From positions 4,941,501 to 5,005,500 of the forward strand of contig NZ_CP046266.1 of the NCBI RefSeq assembly GCF_009720625.1: a stretch of 64,000 nt of DNA. The letters run 5' to 3'. The stretch comes from Metabacillus sediminilitoris (lineage in GTDB: Bacteria; Bacillota; Bacilli; Bacillales; Bacillaceae). Positions 15,280 through 27,306 of this stretch are shown piece by piece. The notes beneath the pieces were generated by a model that was not told the origin of the DNA, did no database searches, and worked only from the letters and a program-made list of their open reading frames with translations. The translations under genes and the position numbers were made by a program. Each line of letters begins with the position of its first letter. Position 1 is the first letter of the stretch.

Positions 15280-16248
15280 TTATGACATTTCTTGTTGTAG
15301 GATTCCATATAAAAGCTTTGCTACTTTATTCGTGTCATGTCGAATCACACTATTTTCATAACTTACAATTTTATCTGTAATCACTTCAAGGCCTAACATT
15401 CTTAATGCCTCGATATCAAAGTGTACTGGTTTTGCAAGCTCTTCTTCATAGAGAGATTTAATATGATCAGGAATTTCCTCTTCATTTACAAGTATTGTAT
15501 TCATAAATGTGCATTTCATATGATCATATAATGCTTTCACATGATCACTTGCAGAAAAGTTTAATGTTTCTCCTGCCTGTGTCATGACATTACAAATGTA
15601 AACCTTTTTTGCTTTTGCCTTACAAACCTCTTCTCCTATTTTCGGTACAAGAAGATTCGGTAATATACTTGTGTAAAGACTTCCAGGTCCTATGATAATT
15701 AAATCCGCTGCTCTAATGACATCTAATGTTTCAGGTAACGGCTCAATTTCTTTAGGTGTAAGAAAGACGCGTTTTATTTTCTTCCCTGAAAAAGGAATCT
15801 TTGATTCGCCTGAAACAATGGTGTCGTCTTCCATTTCCGCATTGAGGATGACACTAGAATTTGCTGCAGGCAATACTTTCCCACGCACCTTTAAAACCGT
15901 ACTCATTTCTTTTATAGCATGAACAAAATCACCTGTAATGTTTGTCATTGCTGCAAGGATTAAATTCCCTAATGAATGTCCTGTTAAATTATTTCCTTTA
16001 TTGAAACGATGTTGAAAAAGCTCCTCAATAAGAGGCTCCACATCAGATAAAGCTGCTAATACATTACGAATATCACCAGGAGGAGGTATGTTAAGTTCAT
16101 CGCGAAGTCTGCCCGAGCTTCCGCCATCATCAGCGACCGTAACGATTGCTGTTATATCGACCGGATACTGCTTTAATCCCCTTAAAAGGACGGATAAACC
16201 AGTACCGCCGCCAATGATGACAACCTTAGGCAAATGTTCTTTTTTCAT
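15280..16248 (-). CDS. yvcK: YvcK/MgfK, gluconeogenesis factor (UDP-sugar-binding, CofD-like)
   Basis: A 322-residue member of the CofD/YvcK family. In B. subtilis it is needed for growth on gluconeogenic carbon sources and for proper peptidoglycan synthesis, and it binds UDP-GlcNAc. The glycine-rich [16 protein letters not shown] near residue 12, [12 protein letters not shown] near 40 and [14 protein letters not shown] near 185 are the family's nucleotide-sugar contacts. It sits between rapZ (stop to start 3 bp) and whiA in the conserved order, so it is translationally coupled. Confidence 0.95.
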   Translation of the reverse strand: MKKEHLPKVVIIGGGTGLSVLLRGLKQYPVDITAIVTVADDGGSSGRLRDELNIPPPGDIRNVLAALSDVEPLIEELFQHRFNKGNNLTGHSLGNLILAAMTNITGDFVHAIKEMSTVLKVRGKVLPAANSSVILNAEMEDDTIVSGESKIPFSGKKIKRVFLTPKEIEPLPETLDVIRAADLIIIGPGSLYTSILPNLLVPKIGEEVCKAKAKKVYICNVMTQAGETLNFSASDHVKALYDHMKCTFMNTILVNEEEIPDHIKSLYEEELAKPVHFDIEALRMLGLEVITDKIVSYENSVIRHDTNKVAKLLYGILQQEMS

Positions 16249-16251
16249 TTA

Positions 16252-17157
16252 TTAATGATTCCTTCTCTTTTCAATATCTCGATGAGACACTTGAGTGTGG
16301 TAATCATTTTTAAAATGCTTTGCAATATATTCAGCAAGTGTCACAGAGCGATGCTGTCCTCCTGTACAACCAATCGCAATGACAATCTGACTTTTTCCTT
16401 CCCGCTTGTAATAAGGAAGCATAAAGCTGAGCAAATCCAAAAGCTTTTCTAAAAACTTCTGTGTTTCATTCCATTTTAGAACATATGAAGAGACTTCCTC
16501 TTCTAAGCCTGTTTTTGGCCTCATATGGTCAATATAGTGCGGATTAGGCAGGAAACGTACGTCAAACATAAGATCTGCATCAATCGGTACACCATATTTG
16601 AATCCAAATGATGTCACATTAATTGTAAAGGTATGCTCAACACTTGAAGAAAATTGCTTTAATATTTTTTCTCTTAATTCTCTAGGCTTGAGATCTGATG
16701 TATCATAAATTAGCTGTGCTCTGCCTTTAAGCTCCTCAAGCAATTCACGTTCAAGTCCGATTCCTTCTAGAGGCAGACCTTTTGATGCGAGAGGATGTGA
16801 CCTGCGTGTCTCTTTATACCTTGTCACAAGTGTTGCATCTTTTGCATCAAGAAATAATATTTGCGGAGTAAGCCACGTACTTTCTGCCAAATCATCAAGT
16901 GCCTGAAAAAGATGATCAAAGAACTCTCTGCCGCGTAGATCCATGACCAATGCAACCCTATTCATTTTAGAGCCTGATTCTTTCATAAGCTCAAGAAATT
17001 TCGGTAACAATGTTGGCGGCAAATTATCCACGCAAAAGTAACCGAGATCCTCAAAACTTTGAATAGCGACGGTTTTACCTGCTCCAGACATACCGGTGAT
17101 GATCACCATTTGTATCTCTTGAAGTGATGCTTGCTGAACTTTATTTTCTTCAGACAT
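16252..17157 (-). CDS. rapZ: RNase adapter-type P-loop protein RapZ (YvcJ)
   Basis: A cytoplasmic nucleotide-binding protein. The E. coli homologue controls GlmZ small-RNA decay. The B. subtilis YvcJ hydrolyses nucleotides and affects competence. The 301-residue protein starting MSEENKVQQ has Walker A GMSGAGKT (residues 22-29) and a conserved C-terminal domain with [19 protein letters not shown] lies 7 bp before the ATG at 17157. The longer frame to 17229 has no ribosome site. It is next to yvcK and downstream of the NUDIX gene. Confidence 0.95.
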   Translation of the reverse strand: MSEENKVQQASLQEIQMVIITGMSGAGKTVAIQSFEDLGYFCVDNLPPTLLPKFLELMKESGSKMNRVALVMDLRGREFFDHLFQALDDLAESTWLTPQILFLDAKDATLVTRYKETRRSHPLASKGLPLEGIGLERELLEELKGRAQLIYDTSDLKPRELREKILKQFSSSVEHTFTINVTSFGFKYGVPIDADLMFDVRFLPNPHYIDHMRPKTGLEEEVSSYVLKWNETQKFLEKLLDLLSFMLPYYKREGKSQIVIAIGCTGGQHRSVTLAEYIAKHFKNDYHTQVSHRDIEKRRNH

Positions 17158-17284
17158 GTTCTGGTCCTCCTTTCTTTTTGTCCTATCTATGTTTAATGAT
17201 TGAATGATTTTAACGTAACACAAACCCATAAATACATTGTGTTTTTGTCAGATAATCTGCCAATCTTTTTGGTTATTTCTGTCA

Positions 17285-17752
17285 TTATTGCGGATCTAAG
17301 CGATAGGAAATAAGATCATACTCAGGTGTATATGTAAAAGTCCCATATAGCATACCTGTCCCTTTCATGACATACTCCAAGATATGATGATCGCCAGGTG
17401 CCATCGGCAAATGGTTAATGTCTTCTTTGTCATGCCACTTAATCGTACCTTCTTCTGATTCAAGGACATTTGTACCTTGGAATTCTGTTGCTAAAAATGT
17501 AAACATCATCCATTCAGAAACAATGTCTTTCCCATCTTGAATTAAAAAGGTAAATACTCCCTTTAATTGAGGATTTTTAATATATATGCCCGTTTCCTCT
17601 CGATATTCACGGGTGACAGTATCTTTTATGGATTCACCTAACTCCATTTTGCCGCCAGGTGCTACCCACCAGCCTCTTTTAGGCTTTTGGAGAAGAAGGA
17701 CTTGATCACCTTCGACTAAGACGCAATTCGTTACTCTTTGCAACTTTTTCAC
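17285..17752 (-). CDS. yvcI: NUDIX hydrolase (YvcI-like)
   Basis: Predicted to hydrolyse a nucleoside diphosphate linked to another group, probably an (d)NTP of the MutT/8-oxo-dGTP class. The 155-residue protein has a full NUDIX box (GGKMELGES followed by REYREETGI, about residues 32-54). The protein start is MKKLQRVTNCVLVEGDQVLLL. It opens the conserved cluster ahead of rapZ. The gap of 127 bp leaves room for a promoter of its own for rapZ. Confidence 0.9.
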   Translation of the reverse strand: MKKLQRVTNCVLVEGDQVLLLQKPKRGWWVAPGGKMELGESIKDTVTREYREETGIYIKNPQLKGVFTFLIQDGKDIVSEWMMFTFLATEFQGTNVLESEEGTIKWHDKEDINHLPMAPGDHHILEYVMKGTGMLYGTFTYTPEYDLISYRLDPQ

Positions 17753-17814
17753 CTCAATTTTTTACATGACAGTTGTATTTTTCTTCAGGTGGATTTTTCT
17801 TTGAATGGTGTAAA

Positions 17815-17963
17815 ATAAAGCGAGACTTCCATCAGTGGGGGTTCTTCATTCCCCACTGATGGTTAGCGAGACTTATCGGACCTTTACGGGCAGTTATCTA
17901 CAACTTAACTTCTTTGATTCTCTTGCATCTTGATGTGGGAGTTTTACTGCCCGTTAAGGTGGG
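17815..17963. repeat. structured repeat, copy 1 (family C)
   Basis: It begins ATAAAGCGAGACTTCC, contains a perfect 12-bp hairpin CCATCAGTGGGG/CCCCACTGATGG, then a TTACGGGCAGT ... ACTGCCCGTTAA inverted pair, and ends AAGGTGGG. Direct tandem copy at 17964. No open frame. Confidence 0.75.
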
Positions 17964-18170
17964 ATAAAGCGAGACTTCCATCAGTGGGGGTTCTTCATCC
18001 CCTACTGATGTGGTTAGCGAGACTTATCACGCACAATACGCCACATCGTGTGGCTTCGCCTGACTCGGACGTCAATCGTTCGTCAGATCTTTACGGGCAG
18101 TTATCTCCCACTGATCTTCTTTGCTTCACTTGCATCTTGAAGTGGAAGTTTTACTGCCCGTTAAAGTGGG
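17964..18170. repeat. structured repeat, copy 2 (family C), with an extra hairpin segment
   Basis: The start, hairpin and GGGCAGT/ACTGCCC arms are as in copy 1. About 58 bp extra (18029-18086 region) carries GCCACAT/ATGTGGC and CTGAC-type arms. On the minus strand the order of hairpins is reminiscent of IS200/IS605 (TnpB) right ends, but no tnpA or tnpB is present. Inference only. Confidence 0.65.
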
Positions 18171-18413
18171 ATAAAATCGCTCTTGACTTTTATTTATTAT
18201 ACTATTTTAATCTTGTCTTCACAATGAACACGACTAGCCAAACTTATTTTTATATGAAGGTATGTAATGAACATGATTATGAATGATATTCATATAAAAA
18301 TAGAAATTAATTGCGTGAAGCATGACGAAGACAACATACTTTATATGTATATACGGATGAGGAAGAAAACTGTTTCATTTATTTTCAATAAAATTCAAAC
18401 AGTTTTGCAAACA
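18171..18413. other. gene-free AT-rich stretch
   Basis: No credible gene, RNA or repeat is seen here. A 60-codon plus-strand frame lacks a ribosome site and family features. Confidence 0.5.
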
Positions 18414-18449
18414 AAAAAAGGGAGCATGGAAAGGGCGCCCATGCTCTAA
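18414..18449 (-). terminator. terminator downstream of trxB
   Basis: GAGCATGG...CCATGCTC stem (loop GCGCCCTTT) followed on the minus strand by TTTTTTT. It lies about 250 bp after trxB, with a family B repeat in between. Confidence 0.75.
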
Positions 18450-18560
18450 ATAAGTTTATTTATAAAAGGGGGTCAATTACTATTTATATAATAACCTATA
18501 ATTGTTTCACTCATGTTACAGGAGAGTTAAGACAGAATTACGAATTTATGAAGATTAAAA

Positions 18561-18672
18561 GCGTAAGCGCCTTGATCAGGTCCGACAAGCATAAGACGCT
18601 CATGAAATGAAGGTGTTTTTTACCTTCAATTCATGAGTGGCTTATGACCTCGAGGACCTAGGCGCTGGAGCT
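18561..18672. repeat. dispersed hairpin repeat (family B)
   Basis: A 112-bp palindromic unit: GCGCC at the left and GGCGC at the right, with GACAAGCATAAGACGCTCATGAA and its partner around a variable tip. It matches 56985-57097 over the whole length, apart from the tip and a few paired changes. Confidence 0.8.
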
Positions 18673-18695
18673 GGATATCAAGTAGATCGTTAAGT

Positions 18696-19962
<1,267 letters not shown>

Positions 19963-21414
19963 CTATTCAAGAATGTTCTTTACGAGCTTAACGTATTTAC
20001 TAACTGATGAAACAGATAGCTCATACGTACTTGCAATGTTTGTTTGGCTCACAGACTCGTTACATTGTTTTTTCCAGACATATTGGAGTGCTGCGGCCCA
20101 TCCGCAATGATTCGTTAGTGAATATTCATGTTTATGGGCATTGATCAGGACTCGAAAGGCAAATAAAAACAGTTCATCATGATCATTGTGATCAAATAAT
20201 GTCTCTGCAATGTAATATAGAGAGGATATGTTGTCATAAGAGCCAGAATCCTTTGATAAAGCAAATTTGATAAATTCTTTTTCTATTTGTGACTGAGGAA
20301 CGTTTGATGCTTGATATTCTTTAATATGATCAACACTATTTGTTTTCTTTGCAAGGAAAATGGCATATAACCGCTCTTCAACTGTCATGCTTGCTGCCAG
20401 CAAACCTGAGAAGTTATTTTCAGTATTCCACGGTTCTGAACCAGCCTTGTTTTTATTTTCTTTTAATACCCGTTCCCACATCTGCTTTGCAACGTTTTCA
20501 CGCCCTGTAAAATAAGCAGAATAGGATAACCAATAATAAAACGTATCATCACCTTCAAACCCTTGTTTTTGAAGGGAACGAAGCCATTTATAGGCAAGTG
20601 GATAATAGCCGACCAAGGCAAAAGTTGCACCTAATTTATAACGATGCTCATAAAGAAGCGGGTAGACATTTGATAAAATTTTTGCAAGCTCTTCAACCTT
20701 TTCATCCTGTCGTTCATAATAATAAAACACTAATAAATTGCAATAAGCATGTAGATTACCAGGATTTTTTTCAAGTACGGTTTGCAAAAATTCTTTTGCC
20801 TTTTCAACTTCTCCAATATAGAAATAAGCAAGTGATAAATTATTATGCGCAGACCAAAATTCAGGATATTCAACGACAATTTCTTCAAGTAGTGAAATCG
20901 CCTCTTCAAACTGGCTATCTTCTAATAGTGATTTGGCTGCATCCTGTTTAATAATCAGGTCATCAGGATCCTTTAAAAACGGATCATCCTCATCATCTTC
21001 CATTGTTAGTAGCTCAATAAGATCTTCATTTTCTTCAATAAATTCACCATAAGGATCTTTTTCTGTGTAGGCAACTGCACATTTGTATGCTTCCTGAAAT
21101 AAGCCGAGATGTGCATAATTATTTGCCATGAAGTAATGACACTCAGTCATCTCTTTATCAACTTCTTCAAGTATATATGAAAGCAATTCATTTGATTGGC
21201 TGTACTTTCCCATATCAGTATAAACGGTCGCTAATTGGGATAGCTTAACAGAGTCTTTCGGATCTAACTCAACTGCCTTTTGCAAATACTTACTTGCTTT
21301 TGGATAATTTTGTTCTCGGTAAGCCTTAAGGCCCTTATTATAATAATATTGTCCATCTTGGAGAAACGGGACAACCTGTGATTTTTTTTGTTGATTAAAA
21401 AATTGTTTTCCCAC
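19963..21414 (-). CDS. yvcD: TPR-repeat protein with C-terminal helix-turn-helix (YvcD-like)
   Basis: A 483-residue cytoplasmic protein. At least six tetratricopeptide-type repeats run from residue 20 to about 330, for example the canonical helices in YYNKGLKAYREQNYPKASKYL and AHNNLSLAYFYIGEVEKAKEFL. The last 30 residues (TNIASTYELSVSSVSKYVKL) look like a small helix-turn-helix. The GTG at 21414 has TGGAGG 6 bp upstream. The longer frame to 21441 has no ribosome site. The position next to trxB matches B. subtilis YvcD. Function unknown; such proteins are scaffolds or regulators. Confidence 0.88.
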   Translation of the reverse strand: MGKQFFNQQKKSQVVPFLQDGQYYYNKGLKAYREQNYPKASKYLQKAVELDPKDSVKLSQLATVYTDMGKYSQSNELLSYILEEVDKEMTECHYFMANNYAHLGLFQEAYKCAVAYTEKDPYGEFIEENEDLIELLTMEDDEDDPFLKDPDDLIIKQDAAKSLLEDSQFEEAISLLEEIVVEYPEFWSAHNNLSLAYFYIGEVEKAKEFLQTVLEKNPGNLHAYCNLLVFYYYERQDEKVEELAKILSNVYPLLYEHRYKLGATFALVGYYPLAYKWLRSLQKQGFEGDDTFYYWLSYSAYFTGRENVAKQMWERVLKENKNKAGSEPWNTENNFSGLLAASMTVEERLYAIFLAKKTNSVDHIKEYQASNVPQSQIEKEFIKFALSKDSGSYDNISSLYYIAETLFDHNDHDELFLFAFRVLINAHKHEYSLTNHCGWAAALQYVWKKQCNESVSQTNIASTYELSVSSVSKYVKLVKNILE

Positions 21415-21654
21415 TGAAAACCTCCATTCTACCGAATTCACCGTACGTTAGTATACCATAAGTTAAGTGGTGAACAATAGTGGGAAATCGTAACGATGCT
21501 TGTCATAATGTTCAAATGTACGACATTTTTCGCACTTTTATAGAAAGTAGCTTGTGTAGGATTCGATTAAAAATTAGGTTAAGTATGCAACATTATGGGT
21601 ACAAAGTAGGTTGAAGTTCCGTTTTATCAGCAAAATTTGAATCACTAGTGTTTT

Positions 21655-22000
21655 TTTCCGATATATCAGCGAATTTCTTATTTTATCAGCGATTTTTTCG
21701 TTATATCAGCGGAATTTCCATTTTATCAGCGATTTTTTCGTTATATCAGCGGAATTTCCATTTTATCAGCGATTTTTTCGTTATATCAGCGGAATTTCCA
21801 TTTTATCAGCGATTTTTTTGTTATATCAGCGGAATTTCCATTTTATCTGCGATTTTTTCGTTATATCAGCGGAATTTCCATTTTATCAGCGATTTTTTCG
21901 TTATATCAGCGGAATTTCCATTTTATCAGCGATTTTTTCGTTATATCAGCGGAATTTCCATTTTATCAGCGATTTTTTCGTTATATCAGCGGAATTTCAT
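21655..22000. repeat. tandem array of 40-bp units (paired 20-bp half-units)
   Basis: From 21681 to 22000 there are eight nearly perfect 40-bp units. Each is TTTTATCAGCGATTTTTTCG plus TTATATCAGCGGAATTTCCA, with a decayed unit before them. Only two changes occur (near 21818 and 21848). Both halves share TATCAGCG. All three plus frames are open because 40 is not a multiple of three, so the long open frames here are artefacts. Confidence 0.92.
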
Positions 22001-22018
22001 TTCATCCCTCACACAAAA

Positions 22019-22047
22019 CGAAAAAAGACTCAGGTATTGAGCCTTTT
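22019..22047 (-). terminator. his operon terminator
   Basis: GGCTCA/TGAGTC stem followed on the minus strand by TTTTTT, directly after the hisIE stop. Confidence 0.7.
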
Positions 22048-22052
22048 CTTCC

Positions 22053-22682
22053 TTAGTCTTTTGCAACATGTCTCTTTTCTAATACTTTTAATACTTCATC
22101 TAATGGCAGCTTTTGCTCTCTTAAAAGGACCATTAAGTGAAATAATAAGTCGGCTGCTTCCCATTTTAGTTCTTCGTGGTCGCGGTTTTTAGAGGCGATA
22201 ATAACTTCTGCTGCTTCTTCGCCGACTTTCTTAAGAATTTTATCGACGCCTTCCGTAAATAGGTATGTTGTATAAGAGCCTTCTGGACGTTCATTTTCGC
22301 GTTCAGCGATTAGTTTTTCAAGAGTGTTTAAAATTTGGAAGCGGTCTTGGTTTACTACTACTTCCTGTTTATCAATCGTTTCACTAAAGCAGGTATACGC
22401 ACCTGTATGACATGCAGGGCCTGCTGGCTGTACGAGGACAAGGATTGCGTCTTGATCACAGTCATATCTCATTTCAATTACTTTTTGAATGTTTCCAGAT
22501 GTTCCGCCTTTATGCCACAGCTCTTGTCTTGAACGGCTGTAAAACCATGTTTCCTTTGTTTCTAATGTCTTTTTTAAGGAATCTTCATTCATGTATGCTA
22601 ATGTTAACACTTCTTTACTTGCTGCATCTTGTACGATTGCTGGAACTAATCCGTTTTGATCAAATCTAATTGATTCTATCAT
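22053..22682 (-). CDS. hisI: bifunctional phosphoribosyl-AMP cyclohydrolase / phosphoribosyl-ATP pyrophosphatase
   Basis: HisIE carries out the second and third steps of histidine synthesis. It has 209 residues: the HisI cyclohydrolase domain (about 1-110, with [20 protein letters not shown] and the metal cysteine in GPACHTG) is fused to the HisE pyrophosphatase domain (about 118-205, with [15 protein letters not shown] and [11 protein letters not shown]). Its ATG overlaps the hisF stop by 4 bp, and it is the last gene of the operon. Confidence 0.97.
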   Translation of the reverse strand: MIESIRFDQNGLVPAIVQDAASKEVLTLAYMNEDSLKKTLETKETWFYSRSRQELWHKGGTSGNIQKVIEMRYDCDQDAILVLVQPAGPACHTGAYTCFSETIDKQEVVVNQDRFQILNTLEKLIAERENERPEGSYTTYLFTEGVDKILKKVGEEAAEVIIASKNRDHEELKWEAADLLFHLMVLLREQKLPLDEVLKVLEKRHVAKD

Positions 22683-23437
22683 CGTACATTCACCCCCTGT
22701 TTGTCTAAGTAATCCTTTACTTCTTTAACAGATGTTTCTTTATAATGGAAGATAGACGCTGCTAATGCTGCATCTGCTTTCCCATCTTGAAATGCTTGTA
22801 AAAAGTGTTCGGCATTTCCTGCACCGCCTGAAGCAATGACAGGTACGGACACAGCTTCACTTACTGCTTTATTTAGCGCGAGGTTAAAGCCGTTTTTCTC
22901 ACCGTCACTGTCCATGCTTGTTAACAGAATTTCACCGGCACCACGTTTAACAGCTTCTTTTGCCCACGCGACAACTTCCCATTCTGTTGCATTTCTGCCA
23001 CCATGTGTGAACACTCTCCAGCTGCCTAATTCTTCGTCATACTTCGCATCAATCGCAACGACAATACATTGTGAACCGAAGAAGCCTGCACCTTCAGAAA
23101 TCAGTTCAGGATTCATTAGTGCAGCTGTATTTAGGGAAACTTTATCGGCACCAGCACGAAGAATTCTTTTCATATCCTCAAGTGAATTGATGCCGCCGCC
23201 AACAGTAAAGGGAATTGCAAGCTGGGCCGCAACTTGTTCGACAACATCGACCATTGTTTTCCGGCCTTCGTGTGATGCAGAGATATCAAGAAATACAAGC
23301 TCATCAGCACCCTCTTGATCATAAAACTTGGCAAGTTCTACTGGATCACCGGCATCTCTTAAGCCTAAAAATTGAATGCCTTTGACAACTCGTCCTTCCT
23401 TCACATCTAAGCAGGGGATAATTCGTTTTGTAATCAT
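22679..23437 (-). CDS. hisF: imidazole glycerol phosphate synthase, cyclase subunit
   Basis: HisF closes the imidazole ring using ammonia supplied by HisH, releasing AICAR. A 252-residue TIM barrel with catalytic D11 ([10 protein letters not shown]) and D130 (VVAIDAKYD), and the phosphate-binding FTVGGGI and VIASGGAGN. It overlaps hisA by ATGA at the 5' end and hisIE at the 3' end. Confidence 0.98.
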   Translation of the reverse strand: MITKRIIPCLDVKEGRVVKGIQFLGLRDAGDPVELAKFYDQEGADELVFLDISASHEGRKTMVDVVEQVAAQLAIPFTVGGGINSLEDMKRILRAGADKVSLNTAALMNPELISEGAGFFGSQCIVVAIDAKYDEELGSWRVFTHGGRNATEWEVVAWAKEAVKRGAGEILLTSMDSDGEKNGFNLALNKAVSEAVSVPVIASGGAGNAEHFLQAFQDGKADAALAASIFHYKETSVKEVKDYLDKQGVNVR

Positions 23438-24171
23438 GATTCTTTCCCTACTTTCAATGCTTCCGTTAGACTAAACTGATTTGTATAGAGCGCCTTGCCA
23501 ACAATTGCCCCGCTGACGCCAACGCTTTCGTATTCAGCAAGTGTCTCTAAATCTTTTAATGAGCTTACACCGCCAGAGGCAATGACTCGTTTATTTGTAG
23601 CTTTTGCCATTTCGACGATCGCTTCAACATTTGGTCCTGAAAGCATGCCGTCTGTCGCAATGTCTGTGAAAATAAAGACTTCTGCACCAGCTGCGGCAAG
23701 CTCTTTTCCAAGCTCAGTTGCCTTGACATTTGACGTATTTAACCAGCCTTCTGTTGATACATAACCGTCTTTTGCATCAATACCAATCGCAATTTTCTCA
23801 CCATAGGCCGCGAGCATTTTTTTTACGAATTCTGGATTTGAGATAGCAGCACTTCCTAAGATGACACGATCAACACCATTTGATAAATAGTACTCGACAT
23901 CCTCTTCTGTACGGATTCCGCCGCCGATTTGGATCTTTGCTGATAGTTTTGTTGCCGCATCAATCACATGCTGATGATTGACAAGCTTTCCTTCCTTTGC
24001 TCCGTCAAGGTCAACCATATGGATCCAGCTCGCACCTTGATCATCAAAGGTTTTAGCCATATCAAAAGGAGAATCACCATAAACCGTTTCCTTGTTATAG
24101 TCACCTTGAAGCAATCTTACACACTTGCCGCCCCGCATATCGATTGCAGGATATATGATAAATTGGCTCAT
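23434..24171 (-). CDS. hisA: ProFAR isomerase
   Basis: HisA isomerises the 5-ProFAR intermediate by an Amadori rearrangement. A 245-residue TIM barrel homologous to His[20 protein letters not shown] at the start holds the catalytic Asp, [10 protein letters not shown] the second strand, and IQIGGGI the phosphate loop. The ATG at 24171 is 7 bp after GGGGA. The earlier ATG (24177) is too close to the same site. It overlaps hisF. Confidence 0.97.
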   Translation of the reverse strand: MSQFIIYPAIDMRGGKCVRLLQGDYNKETVYGDSPFDMAKTFDDQGASWIHMVDLDGAKEGKLVNHQHVIDAATKLSAKIQIGGGIRTEEDVEYYLSNGVDRVILGSAAISNPEFVKKMLAAYGEKIAIGIDAKDGYVSTEGWLNTSNVKATELGKELAAAGAEVFIFTDIATDGMLSGPNVEAIVEMAKATNKRVIASGGVSSLKDLETLAEYESVGVSGAIVGKALYTNQFSLTEALKVGKES

Positions 24172-24173
24172 TT

Positions 24174-24797
24174 TCATTCCCCTTCCACGATCTTAATGTA
24201 ATTTTTCAAAATGGCTAACCCTAGCTCACTGCTTTTTTCAGGGTGAAATTGTGTGCCATATACATTGTCTTTTCCAACAACAGCTGTTACATCAACACCA
24301 TATTGTGCTGTCGCTAACAAGGCATTTGTTTGTTCAGAGTCAACATAATAGGAGTGAACAAAATAAGCATAACCATGATCAATCCCAGCAAGAAGCGGGC
24401 TATCATGTTTGATTTGCAGGTCATTCCATCCCATATGCGGCACTTTGAGTCGATTTCCGTTCACATTTTCCGGTATCTTGACAACCTTCCCTGGTAAAAG
24501 TGATAAACCCTTTGTTAAGCCGTTTTCTTCACTTTCTTCAAATAAAAGCTGCATACCAAGGCAAATACCGATAAGCGGCTTGCCATCTGCAACGATTTTT
24601 TGAATATAATTTGTTAGACCTGTTTCATTTAATATCGCCATCGCATCTTTAAATGCACCAACTCCAGGCAGGATGTAGCCATCTGCTTTATCGAGGACAG
24701 CTTTTTCATTTGAAATCACATAGTCAACATTCATCCGCTCTAATGCCTTGCTGACACTATATAAATTGCCCATTCCATAATCAATAATGGCGATCAT
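24174..24797 (-). CDS. hisH: imidazole glycerol phosphate synthase, glutamine amidotransferase subunit
   Basis: HisH hydrolyses glutamine and channels ammonia to HisF. 207 residues, with [11 protein letters not shown] at the start, the nucleophilic cysteine in [10 protein letters not shown] near residue 83, and the His-Glu pair in GTQFHPEKS near the end. The ATG at 24797 begins directly after the hisB stop. The frame continuing to 24836 is not used. Confidence 0.97.
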   Translation of the reverse strand: MIAIIDYGMGNLYSVSKALERMNVDYVISNEKAVLDKADGYILPGVGAFKDAMAILNETGLTNYIQKIVADGKPLIGICLGMQLLFEESEENGLTKGLSLLPGKVVKIPENVNGNRLKVPHMGWNDLQIKHDSPLLAGIDHGYAYFVHSYYVDSEQTNALLATAQYGVDVTAVVGKDNVYGTQFHPEKSSELGLAILKNYIKIVEGE

Positions 24798-24798
24798 C

Positions 24799-25389
24799 TT
24801 ATAACATTCCTTTCGTTGAAGGAAGTACCCCCTCAATTCGCGGGTCGATCATTGTCGCTTCATCCAATGCTCTCGCTAATGCTTTAAAAATCCCTTCGAT
24901 CATATGATGTGTGTTATGGCCATAGTGAACAATCACATGGAGATTCATGCGTGCTTCAAGGGCAAGCTTCCACAGGAACTCATGGACATTTTCTGTATCA
25001 AATGTTCCGACTTTCCCGCTCGGGAACTCTGCTTTAAACTCAAAATGCGGACGATTACTTAAATCAACAACAACTTGGGCAAGCGCCTCATCCATTGGAA
25101 CAAAGGCATTGCCGTAGCGCTTAATCCCTCTTTTATCTCCTAGTGCTTCACGTAACGCTTGTCCTAAGCAAATGCCAATATCTTCTGTTGTATGATGATC
25201 ATCAATTTCAATATCACCATTTGCATCAACTGTTAAATCAAATTGTCCATGCTTTGCAAAAAGATCAAGCATATGGTCCATAAATGGAACATCTGTCTTT
25301 AGTGATGATTCGCCTTTTCCATCCACATTAAATGATAAGGAAATTTGCGTTTCTTTTGTATTTCGATTAATTGATGCCGTTCTTGTCAT
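24799..25389 (-). CDS. hisB: imidazoleglycerol-phosphate dehydratase
   Basis: HisB removes water from IGP to give imidazole acetol phosphate. It has 196 residues, the monofunctional form normal in Bacillus, without the HolPase domain. Metal ligands are visible in [22 protein letters not shown] and the second-half repeat [13 protein letters not shown] good ribosome site (AGGAGG) precedes the ATG. hisD is 13 bp upstream and hisH follows without a gap. Confidence 0.97.
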   Translation of the reverse strand: MTRTASINRNTKETQISLSFNVDGKGESSLKTDVPFMDHMLDLFAKHGQFDLTVDANGDIEIDDHHTTEDIGICLGQALREALGDKRGIKRYGNAFVPMDEALAQVVVDLSNRPHFEFKAEFPSGKVGTFDTENVHEFLWKLALEARMNLHVIVHYGHNTHHMIEGIFKALARALDEATMIDPRIEGVLPSTKGML

Positions 25390-25402
25390 AAGTAATTCCT
25401 CC

Positions 25403-26671
25403 TTATTTTAGTCTTTCTTCAAGCGCACGAGCGTGGGCTTCAAGCCCTTCTAGTCTTGCTAATTTTGTGATTTTCGCGTAATTGTTTTGGAAGGCTTTTT
25501 CACTGTAAGAAATAATGCTCGATTTTTTCACAAAATCATCTACGTTTAATGGACTTGAAAAACGGGCTGTTCCATTTGTCGGCAGGACATGATTCGGTCC
25601 AGCAAAATAGTCCCCGATCGGCTCTGAGCTGTATCGTCCAAGGAAAATCGCCCCTGCATGCTTAATCTCATTTAACAGTGCTAATGGATTTTCTGTTAAT
25701 ACTTCAAGATGTTCTGGTGCAAGCTCATTCACAACAGCAATCGCTGTCTCAAGATCATCTGCAACGTAAATATGTCCGAAAGCTTCAATGGATGCTTTCG
25801 CAATCTCTACTCTAGGTAATACCGCAACTTGTTTTTCTACCTCAGCCTTTACTTCTTCTGCCTGTTTCATAGAGGTTGTCACGAGAATACTAGATGAGTT
25901 TTTATCATGTTCTGCTTGTGATAATAAATCAGCAGCAATTTCGTTTGCACGTGCTGTTTCATCACTTAGGACAACTATTTCACTAGGTCCAGCAATCATA
26001 TCAATCGCAACCATTCCAAAGACTTCACGTTTTGCTAATGCTACAAAAATATTGCCTGGTCCCATGATTTTATCGACAGGTTCGATCGATTCTGTTCCAT
26101 ATGCTAATGCGGCGATTGCCTGAGCACCGCCAACTTTATAAATCTCTGCTATACCAAGCTCATTTGCCGCTACTAACACACCCGCAGGTAATGTGCCTTG
26201 CCCGTTTGGCGGAGATGTAATCACAATCCGTTTTACCCCAGCGACCTGTGCTGGTATGACATTCATTAACACTGAAGATGGATAGGCAGCTGTTCCACCT
26301 GGTACGTAAACACCTACTGCATCTAGTGCGGTAATTTTTTGCCCTAACATTGTTCCTTCATCATTGTAGCTGATCCACGATTCACGCTTCTGCTTTTCAT
26401 GGAATGAACGAATATTAGCTGCTGCTTCACGAATGATTTCGATCATTTCATTGTCAAGCTCCTTATAAGCTGCTGAAAATTCATCCTCAGTTACCTTTAA
26501 GCTTGATAAGGAAACTTTATCGAATGTTTCCGTATAAGAAAAAAGAGCCGCATCCCCTTTTTCCCGAACAGTTGAAATAATCGATTGAACGATTTTTCGC
26601 TGCTCCTCAGTACCAGCTTCAATTGTACGTCTTAACGATACTTTTTTATCAGTAATACGGGTAATTTTCAT
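25403..26671 (-). CDS. hisD: histidinol dehydrogenase
   Basis: HisD oxidises L-histidinol to histidine in two NAD-dependent, zinc-assisted steps. 422 residues, with the family signature [16 protein letters not shown], the zinc-site segment [10 protein letters not shown], and the C-terminal [13 protein letters not shown]. The ATG at 26671 stands 8 bp after GGAGG. The longer TTG start is inside hisG and was not used. Confidence 0.97.
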   Translation of the reverse strand: MKITRITDKKVSLRRTIEAGTEEQRKIVQSIISTVREKGDAALFSYTETFDKVSLSSLKVTEDEFSAAYKELDNEMIEIIREAAANIRSFHEKQKRESWISYNDEGTMLGQKITALDAVGVYVPGGTAAYPSSVLMNVIPAQVAGVKRIVITSPPNGQGTLPAGVLVAANELGIAEIYKVGGAQAIAALAYGTESIEPVDKIMGPGNIFVALAKREVFGMVAIDMIAGPSEIVVLSDETARANEIAADLLSQAEHDKNSSSILVTTSMKQAEEVKAEVEKQVAVLPRVEIAKASIEAFGHIYVADDLETAIAVVNELAPEHLEVLTENPLALLNEIKHAGAIFLGRYSSEPIGDYFAGPNHVLPTNGTARFSSPLNVDDFVKKSSIISYSEKAFQNNYAKITKLARLEGLEAHARALEERLK

Positions 26672-26675
26672 GACA

Positions 26676-27305
26676 TTAACCTCCAATTACTTTCGACAGG
26701 CGCTCAACTAGTTCATCAATGGCTTCATCCTTCATGCGATAGCTGACAGGATTTACAATCAAACGTGATGTAATATTGCAAATATGCTCAAGCTCCACCA
26801 AACCGTTCTCTTTTAATGTTCTCCCAGTTGAGACAATGTCAACGATTCGATCTGCTAAGCCGATTAATGGGGCAAGCTCAATTGAACCGTTTAATTTAAT
26901 AATTTCAACCTGTTCACCTTGTTCACGGAAATAGCTTGATGCTACTTTGGGATATTTTGTTGCTACTTTAGGAGCCACATCATCCAGTTTTGCATTCGGA
27001 AGACCTGCTACAGCTAAATAGCACTCACTTATTTTCAAATCAAGAACTTCATACACATCACGTTCTTCTTCAAGCATGACATCCTTGCCGGCAATGCCGA
27101 CATCCGCAACACCGTGTTCAACATATGTCACAACATCCATTGGCTTTGCTAAAATAAAGCGAATGTTTTCATTTGGCACATCTAAAATAAGCTTTCGTGA
27201 TTCATCAAATTCAGGAGGAAGCTGGTATTCTGCTTTACGAAGCATATCTGCCGCTTCTTCAAAGATTCTCCCTTTAGGCATCGCAATTGTTAATAAATTT
27301 GACAT
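26676..27305 (-). CDS. hisG: ATP phosphoribosyltransferase, short form (HisGS)
   Basis: HisG catalyses the first and committed step, ATP plus PRPP. The 209 residues make this the short form, which lacks the C-terminal regulatory domain and needs HisZ for activity and histidine feedback. [13 protein letters not shown] starts it, and the PRPP loop is [14 protein letters not shown]. The ATG at 27305 follows GGAGGAGCTGTAGG, overlapping the end of hisZ. The longer frame to 27458 is within hisZ. Confidence 0.97.
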   Translation of the reverse strand: MSNLLTIAMPKGRIFEEAADMLRKAEYQLPPEFDESRKLILDVPNENIRFILAKPMDVVTYVEHGVADVGIAGKDVMLEEERDVYEVLDLKISECYLAVAGLPNAKLDDVAPKVATKYPKVASSYFREQGEQVEIIKLNGSIELAPLIGLADRIVDIVSTGRTLKENGLVELEHICNITSRLIVNPVSYRMKDEAIDELVERLSKVIGG

Positions 27306-27306
27306 C

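Noticed and set aside
21648..22192. Long open frames (130 and 124 codons) on the plus strand
   Set aside because: They arise because the 40-bp unit lacks stop codons in any plus frame. They have no ribosome site, and one runs into the hisIE gene.
23495..23764. Opposite-strand frames within the his genes (for example 89 and 160 codons)
   Set aside because: They are shadows of well identified genes, with no ribosome sites of their own.
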